A model generated the notes under the pieces. The model was not told where the DNA came from. It searched no databases and worked only from the letters and a program-made list of their open reading frames with translations. Shown one piece after another: positions 42,307 to 50,437 of a stretch of 56,245 bases of DNA (its first letter is position 1; each line of letters opens with the position of its first letter). A program made the position numbers and the translations under genes. This DNA comes from Tractidigestivibacter sp050946515. Lineage in GTDB: Bacteria > Actinomycetota > Coriobacteriia > Coriobacteriales > Atopobiaceae. The DNA is taken from the NCBI RefSeq assembly GCF_050946515.1, contig NZ_JBMNUX010000016.1, positions 1 to 56,245 of the forward strand, in the 5' to 3' direction.

Positions 42307-42359
42307 AGTACTTGCGGCGGCATTGCCACAGAACGTCTTACGACAAGGAAGGGAAGCAC

Positions 42360-43004
42360 ATGGCCGATTACGACGAGAGCAGACTGACGGTTGTGGACCA
42401 TCCTCTGGTCCAGCACAAGCTCAGCATTCTGCGAGACAAGAATACGGGAACAAAGCAGTTCCGTGAGCTTGTGACCGAGCTTGCCATCTTCGAAGGCTAT
42501 GAGGCCATGCGTGACTTCCCGCTCGAGGACGTTCGGGTTGAGACTCCGCTCGAGGTCACGACCTGCAAGCGTATCGCCGGCAAGAAGGTTGCCATCATCC
42601 CGATTCTTCGCGCGGGTCTTGGTATGGTTGACGGCATCCTGACCCTTGTTCCTTCCGCCCGCGTCGGTCACGTTGGCATGTATCGCGACCCCGAGACTCA
42701 CGTTCCTCACCAGTACTATTGCAAGTTCCCGCCCGACATCGAGAACCGTACCTGCCTCGTGGTTGACCCCATGCTCGCCACCGGCGGCTCCCTTACGGCG
42801 GCCATCCAGTTTCTGCGCGAGGCGGGCGTGAAGGACATTCGCTGCCTCACGATCGTCTCTTGCCCCGAGGGCGTTAAGGCGGTTCTCGACTACGACAAGG
42901 ACGTGCGCCTCTATACCTGCTCGGTTGACCGTTGCCTGAACGAGGATGCCTATATCCTGCCTGGTCTGGGAGATGCCGGCGACCGCATCTACGGTACGAA
43001 ATAG
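42360..43004 (+). CDS. upp: Uracil phosphoribosyltransferase
   Basis: A 214-residue pyrimidine salvage enzyme making UMP from uracil and PRPP. It shows VVDHPLVQHKLSILRDKNTG at the start, PILRAGLGMVDG, the PRPP loop VVDPMLATGGSL and the uracil-binding C-terminus YILPGLGDAGDRIYGTK. The ATG at 42360 follows AAGGAAGGG. A strong terminator follows. upp often precedes the ATP synthase operon in Gram-positive bacteria, as here. Confidence 0.97.
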   Translation: MADYDESRLTVVDHPLVQHKLSILRDKNTGTKQFRELVTELAIFEGYEAMRDFPLEDVRVETPLEVTTCKRIAGKKVAIIPILRAGLGMVDGILTLVPSARVGHVGMYRDPETHVPHQYYCKFPPDIENRTCLVVDPMLATGGSLTAAIQFLREAGVKDIRCLTIVSCPEGVKAVLDYDKDVRLYTCSVDRCLNEDAYILPGLGDAGDRIYGTK

Positions 43005-43023
43005 CGCAGCATGTTTTTTTCGG

Positions 43024-43062
43024 GCCCGCGGCCGACTGACTGGCCGCGGGCTCTCTTTTTTT
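43024..43062 (+). terminator. Terminator of upp
   Basis: A perfect 10-bp stem, GCCCGCGGCC with GGCCGCGGGC, around GACTGACT is followed by TCTCTTTTTTT. Confidence 0.93.
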
Positions 43063-43096
43063 GTCGCTCGACGGAAGAGAGGGGGCGTCACGGCAC

Positions 43097-43372
43097 ATGG
43101 ATCTTTGGGTTGTCATAGGCGCGTGCTTTGGCCTTGCGGCGTCGGTCCCCTTCTTTATTGTTCTTGCGCGCGCGAGCAGAAAAAACGAGGCACCCATGGC
43201 GGCGGGGGCGGGATGCGTTCTGGTGTCGTTTCTCGTCCTTACCCTTGCCATCGCTGCGGTTTCGAGAAAGGACCCCTCTGCGGTTCTTGCTTTTGGGACG
43301 TCCTCGTCAATTACGCTTCTCGTGAGCGTTTCGGTGAGCGGTTTTTTAGCGTGGAAGAAGTCTCGCACCTAA
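43097..43372 (+). CDS. Small membrane protein in the AtpI position
   Basis: A 91-residue protein with three hydrophobic segments (about residues 4-20, 31-51 and 60-84) and a basic C-terminus WKKSRT. It lies upstream of atpB, where many bacteria encode AtpI/UncI, a small helper for c-ring assembly and Mg transport. I see no firm AtpI sequence motif, so the identity rests on size, topology and place. The ATG at 43097 has GGGGGCG upstream. The main atp promoter lies downstream of it, so it would be expressed separately. Confidence 0.5.
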   Translation: MDLWVVIGACFGLAASVPFFIVLARASRKNEAPMAAGAGCVLVSFLVLTLAIAAVSRKDPSAVLAFGTSSSITLLVSVSVSGFLAWKKSRT

Positions 43373-43495
43373 CAAATACGCTGATAATTGATGGAGTTTT
43401 CTTTTGAGGTCTGGTCAGTTTTTGAACAAGGTTCATATTTTTGGAACGTTTTCGTAGAGCCCACAATCTAACGTGCTACTATGCGTTCTGCCTTA

Positions 43496-43524
43496 TTGGG
43501 TTTGCGGAGAGCGCCAGTTACAAT
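43496..43524 (+). promoter_or_regulatory. Promoter of the ATP synthase operon
   Basis: TTGGGT (43496-43501), a 17-nt spacer and TACAAT (43519-43524) form a good promoter about 150 nt before atpB. A second possible pair, TTGGAC (43527-43532) with GATAGA (43549-43554), follows closely. The long untranslated leader has no obvious known element. Confidence 0.6.
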
Positions 43525-43677
43525 AATTGGACAACGCTTTGCCAATCTGATAGAGGTTCGTGGAAAGTGGGTAACACTTTCCCGATGGTAGAATGAGGCC
43601 CGCTGCTGCGGCTCCGAGCGCACTCTCCAAGCGTTTGAGGCCGTGCAAGACTGTGTTGCGGGAAAGGAAGGACAAAA

Positions 43678-44478
43678 TTGGACGCGCTTTCCAAGCTACC
43701 TGACGCGATGGATGAGCTGCTTAACAGCTTTCTATCCCACGCCATTGTTGGCGACACCAATGTTGGTCTCACCCAATACATCTTCTGGATGCTTGTCGCC
43801 ATCGCGCTTCTTCTTATCGTGATGTTCGTCTTTAAGAAGAAGCAGTCCGAAAGCCTTGTTCCGAAGGGGTTCTTTGTCAATGGCGTCGAGTCGCTCGTTG
43901 AGTTTGCGCGCGACGACATGTGCAAGTCGATTCTCGGCGATACGTGGAAGAAGCACTTCCCGTTCATTGCCACGCTGTTCTTCTTCATTCTCTTTAACAA
44001 CATCGTGGGCATCATCCCCGGCTGCCATCCGGGCACCGGCACTATTGGCGTAACCGCGGCGCTTGCCCTCTGCTCGTTCGTCTACTTCATTGCCGTTGGC
44101 ATCAAGAGAAAGGGTCTGGGCGGCTACCTCGCAAGCCTCGCGCCCGCCGGTCTCGCGATGCCGATGCGCGTCATGGTCTGGATCATCGAGCTCTTCTCTA
44201 CGTTCCTTCGCCTGATTACGCTGGCCGTCCGACTCTTCTGCAACATGTTCGCCGGCCACGTCGTCATGGGCACCTTCGCCATCCTCGCCTCGCTCTTCTT
44301 TGAGCCGCTGCTGCAGGGCTTCTCTGCCGCGGCGCTTGGTAGCGCGGCTGGCTCGATCTTCTGGGTGCTTATCCTGATTGTCATCTATCTGGTCGAGATC
44401 CTGGTTGCTGTCATCCAGGCCTACGTCTTCACGCTGCTCTCGGCCGTCTACATCCAGCTCGTCGAGCAGGACGAGTAA
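43678..44478 (+). CDS. atpB: F1Fo ATP synthase subunit a
   Basis: A 266-residue membrane subunit that forms the proton half-channels. The essential arginine is in LAVRLFCNMFAGH, and FNNIVGIIPG is another conserved segment. Translation appears to start at TTG 43678, with GGAAGGA upstream and no ATG or GTG suited nearby, which may limit expression relative to other subunits. The start residue context (DALSKLPDAMDELL) is otherwise ordinary. It heads the order B-E-F-H-A-G-D-C. Confidence 0.94.
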   Translation: MDALSKLPDAMDELLNSFLSHAIVGDTNVGLTQYIFWMLVAIALLLIVMFVFKKKQSESLVPKGFFVNGVESLVEFARDDMCKSILGDTWKKHFPFIATLFFFILFNNIVGIIPGCHPGTGTIGVTAALALCSFVYFIAVGIKRKGLGGYLASLAPAGLAMPMRVMVWIIELFSTFLRLITLAVRLFCNMFAGHVVMGTFAILASLFFEPLLQGFSAAALGSAAGSIFWVLILIVIYLVEILVAVIQAYVFTLLSAVYIQLVEQDE

Positions 44479-44580
44479 CAAGGGGCAACCCGGCGGGCAT
44501 CCCATCCCGCCTCTTGCATAGCACGGATATAAAAATCGCCCAAGCAAACAGATGAAAGGGCGAGCGACAAAGGAGGAATT

Positions 44581-44772
44581 GTGGGAGTCATCGGTTATGG
44601 TCTCGGTGTTATCGGCGCTGCTATTGGCATCGGCCTTGCCGCATACGGCGCTACCACGTCTATGGCACGTCAGCCCGAGGTTCAGGGTCGTCTGTTCACG
44701 GTCTTCATTCTGGCGTCCGCATTCGTCGAGGCTCTTGCCCTGATCGGCTTCGTCGTCACGCTGATCGCTTAA
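44581..44772 (+). CDS. atpE: F1Fo ATP synthase subunit c
   Basis: A short (63-residue) hairpin of two helices joined by the polar loop ARQPE. The ion-binding carboxylate is Glu in FVEALALIG (about residue 49). The first helix has the glycine pattern GAAIGIGLAAYG. Residues that mark sodium-binding c subunits are absent: the Gln of helix 1 is Ile, and the Ser/Thr/Tyr after Glu are Ala/Leu/Ile, so proton coupling is predicted. It is shorter than the usual 70-85 residues. It starts at GTG 44581 after AAAGGAGG. The strong ribosome site suits its high copy number. Confidence 0.95.
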   Translation: MGVIGYGLGVIGAAIGIGLAAYGATTSMARQPEVQGRLFTVFILASAFVEALALIGFVVTLIA

Positions 44773-44814
44773 CGCAGCGATTGATAACGACGGAACCGCA
44801 AGGTAGGAGGAAGT

Positions 44815-45423
44815 ATGAACAGGAACACTAAAGGGCGCACACATAGCGCAGCGGTTGCGGGGCTCGCCATCGTCGGCGCGTTCGCAACGCCCGCTGTTGC
44901 CCTCGCCGACTCTCCGAGTGGCGCTGACCTCCTGATTCCAAAGCCTGCGGAGTTCATCCCCGCGCTTATCGCGTTCCTCGTCATCTGGTTCATCATGGCC
45001 AAGTTCGCGTGGCCTCAGGTGCTCGGAATGATGGAGAAGCGTCAGCAGAAGATCCAGGATGATCTCGACTCTGCCGAGAAGTCCAAGATGAAGGCTGCTG
45101 AGGAAGAGTCTGCCTACGAGCAGAAGATTGTCGACGCCAACCGCCAGGCCGAGGAGATTATCTCTAAGGCAAAGAAGGAGGCCGAGGAGGAGCGCTCGCA
45201 GATTCTTGCAAAGGCCCAGTCTGAGGCTTCTGACATCATCACCAAGGCACATGGGGCTGTCGACTCCGAGCGCAAGAAGGCAATGATCGAGCTCTCCAGC
45301 TCTGTCGTTGACCTCTCGGTTGAGATTGCCAGCAAGATCATCGGCAATGACCTTACCGTTGAGCAGCAGCGCAAGCTTGCCGAGAAGTACCTCGCGGAAG
45401 TGAGCTCTACAGATGACAAGTAA
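44815..45423 (+). CDS. atpF: F1Fo ATP synthase subunit b with signal-like N-terminus
   Basis: A 202-residue peripheral-stalk subunit. A membrane helix (about residues 47-66, IPALIAFLVIWFIMAKFAWP) leads into a long charged coiled coil. Before it there is an additional N-terminus that looks like a signal peptide (AAVAGLAIVGAFATPAVALA) and could be cleaved so that the mature chain starts outside. Similar extensions are known in some Gram-positive b subunits. The ATG at 44815 has AGGAGG upstream. The atpH start overlaps its end. Confidence 0.94.
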   Translation: MNRNTKGRTHSAAVAGLAIVGAFATPAVALADSPSGADLLIPKPAEFIPALIAFLVIWFIMAKFAWPQVLGMMEKRQQKIQDDLDSAEKSKMKAAEEESAYEQKIVDANRQAEEIISKAKKEAEEERSQILAKAQSEASDIITKAHGAVDSERKKAMIELSSSVVDLSVEIASKIIGNDLTVEQQRKLAEKYLAEVSSTDDK

Positions 45424-45883
45424 GATGGACCACGAGGACAAGGTTGAGGCCTACGCCCGTGCGCTCATCGAGGCGGCTCGAAGCGAGGGCAGGGCCAATG
45501 CCGACCTCGTTCAGTGGCAGCATGCCAAGAAGTTCTCTCCGGAGGTTCTCGAGACGCTTGCAACCATGCAGGCGGAGGAGGACACCGACCTTATCAACGA
45601 CGTCGCACGTCGTTACAAGGCCATCCTCGACTCCGAAGACACCACCATCTCGGTAACGGTTACAACCGCCGTTCCCATGGACGATGAACTTCGAAACGAA
45701 GTCCGCACCGCTATGACCGAGCAGCTTGATGCGCCCATCTACCTTGTCGAACGCATCGATCCCAAGATTATTGGTGGCATTGTGATTGAAGCCCGAGGCC
45801 GTCGCTACGACGCTTCGGTTCGCGCGCAACTTGCCAACATTCGTAAGACCCTCTCGGCTAGTTTCATCGGAGGTGATGACTAA
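45413..45883 (+). CDS. atpH: F1Fo ATP synthase subunit delta
   Basis: A 156-residue OSCP/delta subunit linking the stalk to F1. The C-terminal segment APIYLVERIDPKIIGGIVIEARGRRYDASVRAQL is the conserved delta signature. The N-terminal helical domain is less conserved. ATG 45413 overlaps atpF by 11 nt; ATG 45425 is possible too. Its stop overlaps the atpA start (TAATG). Confidence 0.93.
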   Translation: MTSKMDHEDKVEAYARALIEAARSEGRANADLVQWQHAKKFSPEVLETLATMQAEEDTDLINDVARRYKAILDSEDTTISVTVTTAVPMDDELRNEVRTAMTEQLDAPIYLVERIDPKIIGGIVIEARGRRYDASVRAQLANIRKTLSASFIGGDD

Positions 45884-47568
45884 TGGCAGATAGCACTACG
45901 CCTCAGATTGACGGCACCCCTATTAGCTCTGAGCGCATTATGAAAACGCTGCGCAAGGAGCTCGCTGCAATCAACGCAACGGTTGACCAGCAGGAGGCGT
46001 CCGTAGTCACGCAGGTCGGCGACGGCATTGCGTATGTTTCCGGCCTGAAGTCCGCTATGTCCGGCGAGCTGCTTCAGTTTACGAGCTCTGCTACGGGCAG
46101 AAGCGTCTACGGTCTTGCCCAGAACCTTGAGGAGGACCGCGTCGGCGCAGTTCTGTTTGGCGACGTCGACTCCATCAGCGAGGGTGACGAATGCCGTACC
46201 ACCGGTCACGTTATGGATATCCCCACCGGTCATGCCATGCTCGGTCGTGTGGTGAACCCCTTGGGACAGCCCATTGACGGCCTTGGTCCCATCAATACCA
46301 CGCATCGCCGGCCCATCGAGTTCAAGGCCCCTGGCATTATGGAGCGCCAGCCTGTTTGCGAGCCGGTTCTTACCGGTCTTCTCGCCATTGATGCAATGGT
46401 GCCAATTGGCCGTGGCCAGCGTGAGCTCATCATTGGCGACCGCAAGACCGGCAAGACGGCCATTGCAATCGACACCATCATCAACCAGCGCGATACCGAC
46501 ATGATCTGCATCTACGTGGCCATTGGACAGAAGGCCTCCACGGTTGCAGCCATCAAGGAGTCGCTTGCACGCCACGGCGTCTTGGACAAGACCGTCATCG
46601 TTGCTGCTACGGCTGCCGATTCTGCTCCTATGCAGTACATCGCTCCTATGGCTGGCGCGGCAATTGGCGAGTACTTCATGTACAACGACGCAAACGGCAA
46701 CCCTGCCGACAAGGATCACCCCGGCGGTCACGTGCTTGTCGTTTACGACGACCTGTCCAAGCAGGCAGTTGCCTATCGTCAGATGTCGCTTACGCTTCAC
46801 CGTCCGCCTGGACGCGAAGCCTATCCTGGCGACATCTTCTACCTGCACTCTCGCCTTCTCGAGCGTGCCTGCAAGCTTTCCGACGAGAACGGCGCCGGTT
46901 CGTTGACGGCTCTCCCCATCATCGAGACGCAGGAAGGCGACGTTTCCGCCTACATTCCGACGAACGTCATTTCCATCACCGACGGTCAGATTTACCTGCA
47001 GACTAGCCTCTTCTTCCAGGGTCAGCGCCCTGCAGTCGACGTGGGCATCTCTGTTTCCCGCGTTGGCGGCGACGCGCAGTACAAGGCCATGAAGCAGGTC
47101 GCTGGCACGCTGCGCCTTGACTTGGCAAGCTACCGCGACAAGCAGGCGTTTGCTCAGTTTGGCTCTGACCTTGACGCCACGACTCAGTATCAGCTGAATC
47201 ACGGCGCGCACATGATGGAGCTTCTGAAGCAGGGTCGTTACTCCGCCATCGCGGCTCCCGACGAGATCATCGCAATCTTCGCGGGCAAGGAGGGCTTCCT
47301 CGACGACGTCGACATCGACCACGTGGCTCTGTTCCGCGATGGTCTGTCGAAGTACATGTCGAATAACCATCCGCAGCTTCGAGCGTCTGTGCTGAACGGC
47401 AAGATTGACGACGATCAGTCAACTCGCCTGCGCACGCATATCGCTCACTTCAAGGAGCAGTTCCTCCTTGAGCATCCTAACAAGGCTAAGGCCACCGACG
47501 TGACCAAGGCCTCCGAGAATGTCACGAGCGATGACGCCGAAACGACGAACAAGGGCCAGGAGAAGTAA
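45883..47568 (+). CDS. atpA: F1Fo ATP synthase subunit alpha
   Basis: A 561-residue non-catalytic nucleotide-binding subunit. The P-loop reads GDRKTGKTAIA, with Lys in place of the more common Gln after GDR. The arginine finger region is around ISVSRVGGDAQYKAM. It has a longer C-terminus than most alpha subunits, a Lys/Thr/Glu-rich tail of about 30 residues. Start ATG 45883 follows GGAGGTGATG and shares a base with the atpH stop. Confidence 0.97.
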   Translation: MADSTTPQIDGTPISSERIMKTLRKELAAINATVDQQEASVVTQVGDGIAYVSGLKSAMSGELLQFTSSATGRSVYGLAQNLEEDRVGAVLFGDVDSISEGDECRTTGHVMDIPTGHAMLGRVVNPLGQPIDGLGPINTTHRRPIEFKAPGIMERQPVCEPVLTGLLAIDAMVPIGRGQRELIIGDRKTGKTAIAIDTIINQRDTDMICIYVAIGQKASTVAAIKESLARHGVLDKTVIVAATAADSAPMQYIAPMAGAAIGEYFMYNDANGNPADKDHPGGHVLVVYDDLSKQAVAYRQMSLTLHRPPGREAYPGDIFYLHSRLLERACKLSDENGAGSLTALPIIETQEGDVSAYIPTNVISITDGQIYLQTSLFFQGQRPAVDVGISVSRVGGDAQYKAMKQVAGTLRLDLASYRDKQAFAQFGSDLDATTQYQLNHGAHMMELLKQGRYSAIAAPDEIIAIFAGKEGFLDDVDIDHVALFRDGLSKYMSNNHPQLRASVLNGKIDDDQSTRLRTHIAHFKEQFLLEHPNKAKATDVTKASENVTSDDAETTNKGQEK

Positions 47569-47571
47569 TAG

Positions 47572-48483
47572 ATGGCCAATCTTCGTGAGATACAGCGGCG
47601 CATGAGCTCCATCAAGAGCACCATGCAGATAACTCGAACCATGGAGATGATCTCCACGGCGAGGATTCGCAGGGCGCTACGTAGAGCCGAAGAGGCAACG
47701 CCATACAAGGATGCAATCACGCACATGCTCGCAAACGTTGCTTCCGCCGGCTTTGATGACAGCCAGCCGCTGCTTCAAAAGCATTTGACCGAGAAGAACG
47801 TCCTGTTCATTCTCATCGCCTCTGACCGCGGTCTTGCCGGCGGCTTCAATCTGACGCCTGAGCGCGAGGTTGAGCGCCAAGCTGCTGAGCTCGAGAAGAA
47901 GGGCATTGCGTCCGAGGTTATTACCTGCGGACGAAAGCCTACGGAGTACTTCAGCTATCGCAAGCACCGTCCGGCGATGTCGTTTGTGGGCATTTCCTCT
48001 GAGCCCACGCAGGATGAGGCTGAGCGCATCGCATCTTACGTGATGGATGGCTACTCCCAGCACCGCTTTGATCGCGTTGAGATTCTTTACTGGCATGCGA
48101 AGAACCGTGTTGATCAAACGATGGTCGCCGAGCAGCTCCTTCCGCTCACGCAAGACCTTATGATGCCTAACCAGCCTCGCACCCCAGAGGCTCTGTCGGC
48201 AGTCGGACACACGCTTTACCCCGACTATACGTTTGAGCCCTCTGCGCAGGAGGTCCTTGGTTATCTGATCCCGGCCTACATCAGGACGGTCATCTTCCAC
48301 GCGCTGCTGGATTCAGCCGCTGCAGAGCATGGCGCCAGGCGTCGCGCAATGCAGTCGGCCACTGACAACGCGAAGGAGGTTCTGTCGTCTCTCAGCCGCA
48401 CCTACAACCGAGAGCGCCAGGGCGCCATCACCACCGAGCTGACCGAGATTATCGGCGGTGCATCCGCATTGGAGGAGAACTAA
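47572..48483 (+). CDS. atpG: F1Fo ATP synthase subunit gamma
   Basis: A 303-residue rotor shaft. The terminal helices that form the coiled coil are clear: N-terminal ANLREIQRRMSSIKSTMQIT and C-terminal MQSATDNAKEVLSSLSRTYN followed by RQGAITTELTEIIGGASAL. DRGLAGGFN is the conserved middle segment. It starts 3 nt after atpA and its stop overlaps atpD (TAATG). Confidence 0.96.
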   Translation: MANLREIQRRMSSIKSTMQITRTMEMISTARIRRALRRAEEATPYKDAITHMLANVASAGFDDSQPLLQKHLTEKNVLFILIASDRGLAGGFNLTPEREVERQAAELEKKGIASEVITCGRKPTEYFSYRKHRPAMSFVGISSEPTQDEAERIASYVMDGYSQHRFDRVEILYWHAKNRVDQTMVAEQLLPLTQDLMMPNQPRTPEALSAVGHTLYPDYTFEPSAQEVLGYLIPAYIRTVIFHALLDSAAAEHGARRRAMQSATDNAKEVLSSLSRTYNRERQGAITTELTEIIGGASALEEN

Positions 48484-49973
48484 TGGCAGAAACCACCGAA
48501 GAGAATCGCTCCGCCCTCGAGGAGGCAGCGTTCAACAAGCTCAACAAGAGCGTCGGCATCGGTCATATCACCCGTATTGTCGGTCCTGTCGTCGACGTCA
48601 AGTTTGATGATCAGGTGCCAGGCATCTATACGGCATTGATTGTCGACGATGACACTCCCATCGGGCACGTGAATACGGTACTTGAGGTTGAGGCTCAGCT
48701 TCCGGGCGACGTTGTCCGTACCGTGGCCATGTCTTCTACTGACGGTCTGCAGCGCGGTTTGCGCGTCAAGGACACGGGCAAGCCCATGATGATGCCCGTC
48801 GGTCCCTCCACGCTTGGTCGCGTGTGGAACGTTATGGGTCAGCCCGTAGACGGCAAGCCCATTCCTGACGACGTGCTCTACTACCCAATCCACCATCCCG
48901 CTCCGGCGTTCGACGAGCTCACCACTAAGACCGAGATCTTCGAGACGGGCATCAAGGCCATCGATCTTCTCGAGCCCTATGTTCGTGGTGGCAAGACTGG
49001 TCTGTTTGGCGGAGCAGGCGTCGGCAAGACCGTTCTGATTCAGGAGCTCATCAACAACTTGGCTCAGGAACATGGCGGTACCTCGGTGTTCACGGGCGTT
49101 GGCGAGCGTACCCGTGAGGGAACCGACCTCTATCTTGAGATGACCGAGTCTGGCGTCATCAACAAGACCTGCTTGGTCTACGGCCAGATGAACGAGCCGC
49201 CTGGAGCACGTATGCGTGTCGCCCTTGCGGGCCTGACGACCGCGGAGTACTTCCGCGATCAGGGTCAGGACGTCCTGCTGTTCATCGACAACATCTTCCG
49301 CTTCTCCCAGGCCGGCTCCGAGGTTTCCGCATTGCTTGGTCGTATGCCATCTGCCGTTGGTTACCAGCCTACGCTGGCTACTGAGATGGGCGAGCTGCAG
49401 GAGCGCATTACCTCCACCAAGGAGGGCTCCATCACCTCGGTGCAGGCCGTCTACGTCCCCGCCGACGACCTTACCGACCCTGCTCCTGCGACTACGTTCA
49501 CGCACCTGGACGCAATGACGGTACTGTCCCGTTCCATCACCGAGCTGGGAATCTACCCGGCCGTGGACCCTCTGGCGAGCTCCAGCTCCGCCCTTGACCC
49601 CGAGGTCGTTGGCGAGGAGCACTACCGCGTGGCCGTGGCCGTGCAGGAGATCCTGCAGGAATACTCCGACCTTCAGGACATCATTGCCATTCTTGGTATG
49701 GACGAGCTTTCCGAGGAGCAGCAGCTCACGGTCTCTCGTGCGCGTAAGATTCAGCAGTTCTTGTCCCAAAACTTCCACGTTGCCCAGAAGTTCACGGGCA
49801 ACCCCGGTGTTTACTGCACCGTCGAGGAGACGGTTCGCTCGTTTGGCGAGATTATCGACGGTAAGTGCGATGACCTGCCCGAGCAGGCGTTCCGCTTTGC
49901 TGCTGGCATCGACGACGTTCGCCGTCGCGCTGCCCAGATGAAGAAGGACACGGACGAGAAGTTCGAGAGCTAG
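48483..49973 (+). CDS. atpD: F1Fo ATP synthase subunit beta
   Basis: A 496-residue catalytic subunit. The P-loop is GGAGVGKTV, the catalytic Glu lies in GVGERTREG, Walker B is VLLFIDNIFRFSQAGSEVSALLGRMPSAVGYQ, and the DELSEEQ segment of the C-terminal domain is present. Length is slightly above average through an N-terminal extension of about 20 residues. Start ATG 48483 follows GGAGGAGA. Confidence 0.97.
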   Translation: MAETTEENRSALEEAAFNKLNKSVGIGHITRIVGPVVDVKFDDQVPGIYTALIVDDDTPIGHVNTVLEVEAQLPGDVVRTVAMSSTDGLQRGLRVKDTGKPMMMPVGPSTLGRVWNVMGQPVDGKPIPDDVLYYPIHHPAPAFDELTTKTEIFETGIKAIDLLEPYVRGGKTGLFGGAGVGKTVLIQELINNLAQEHGGTSVFTGVGERTREGTDLYLEMTESGVINKTCLVYGQMNEPPGARMRVALAGLTTAEYFRDQGQDVLLFIDNIFRFSQAGSEVSALLGRMPSAVGYQPTLATEMGELQERITSTKEGSITSVQAVYVPADDLTDPAPATTFTHLDAMTVLSRSITELGIYPAVDPLASSSSALDPEVVGEEHYRVAVAVQEILQEYSDLQDIIAILGMDELSEEQQLTVSRARKIQQFLSQNFHVAQKFTGNPGVYCTVEETVRSFGEIIDGKCDDLPEQAFRFAAGIDDVRRRAAQMKKDTDEKFES

Positions 49974-49983
49974 GAAGAAACGC

Positions 49984-50400
49984 ATGGCAGAGCTTAACTG
50001 TCAGTTCGTACGCCCGGACAGGCTCCTTTATGAGGGGCCTGTCGCGAGCCTCGTTCTTGTAACCCATACCGGTGAGCTGGGCGTTTACCCTGGTCACGCA
50101 TCCGAGATCTGCTCTCTTGGCGACGGCGTTGTCCGTCTGAATCTTCGCGAAGAAGATGGCGGAGGTGTCGCGGGTGTTGTGATTTCGGGTGGATATGCTG
50201 AGATTAACCCAAGTGGCGTTATTATCTTGGCTGACCACGCGCGCAGGGTCGATGATATCGAGCCTGATGTCGTGCGCGAGACTCGCGACAAGGCCCTCGA
50301 CAAGCTCAATGAGCTTTCCGAGAAGGATGGCCGCCGCAAGTATTGGGAGGACAAGGTCAAGTGGTGTAATCTGCTTTTGAAGCAGGTTAATCAAAGCTAA
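49984..50400 (+). CDS. atpC: F1Fo ATP synthase subunit epsilon
   Basis: A 138-residue subunit. The beta-sandwich domain (1-90) shows PDRLLYEGPVASLVLVTHTGELGVYPGHA, and the C-terminal helices can inhibit ATP hydrolysis. The ATG at 49984 follows AGGAAG. A hairpin without T run lies after the stop and murA starts 38 nt on, so murA may be read from the same transcript. Confidence 0.95.
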   Translation: MAELNCQFVRPDRLLYEGPVASLVLVTHTGELGVYPGHASEICSLGDGVVRLNLREEDGGGVAGVVISGGYAEINPSGVIILADHARRVDDIEPDVVRETRDKALDKLNELSEKDGRRKYWEDKVKWCNLLLKQVNQS

Positions 50401-50420
50401 AGGCGGGTTCAAGCCCGCCT
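50401..50420 (+). other. Hairpin between atpC and murA
   Basis: AGGCGGG and its partner in GCCCGCCT enclose TTCAA. No T run follows (TGGCC), so this probably marks the end of the atp message partly or protects it from decay while allowing read-through to murA. Confidence 0.5.
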
Positions 50421-50437
50421 TGGCCTAGCGGAGGAAC

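Noticed and set aside
44581..44772. Sodium-dependent c subunit
   Set aside because: The Gln in helix 1 and the Ser/Thr/Tyr after the key Glu that bind sodium are all replaced by hydrophobic residues.
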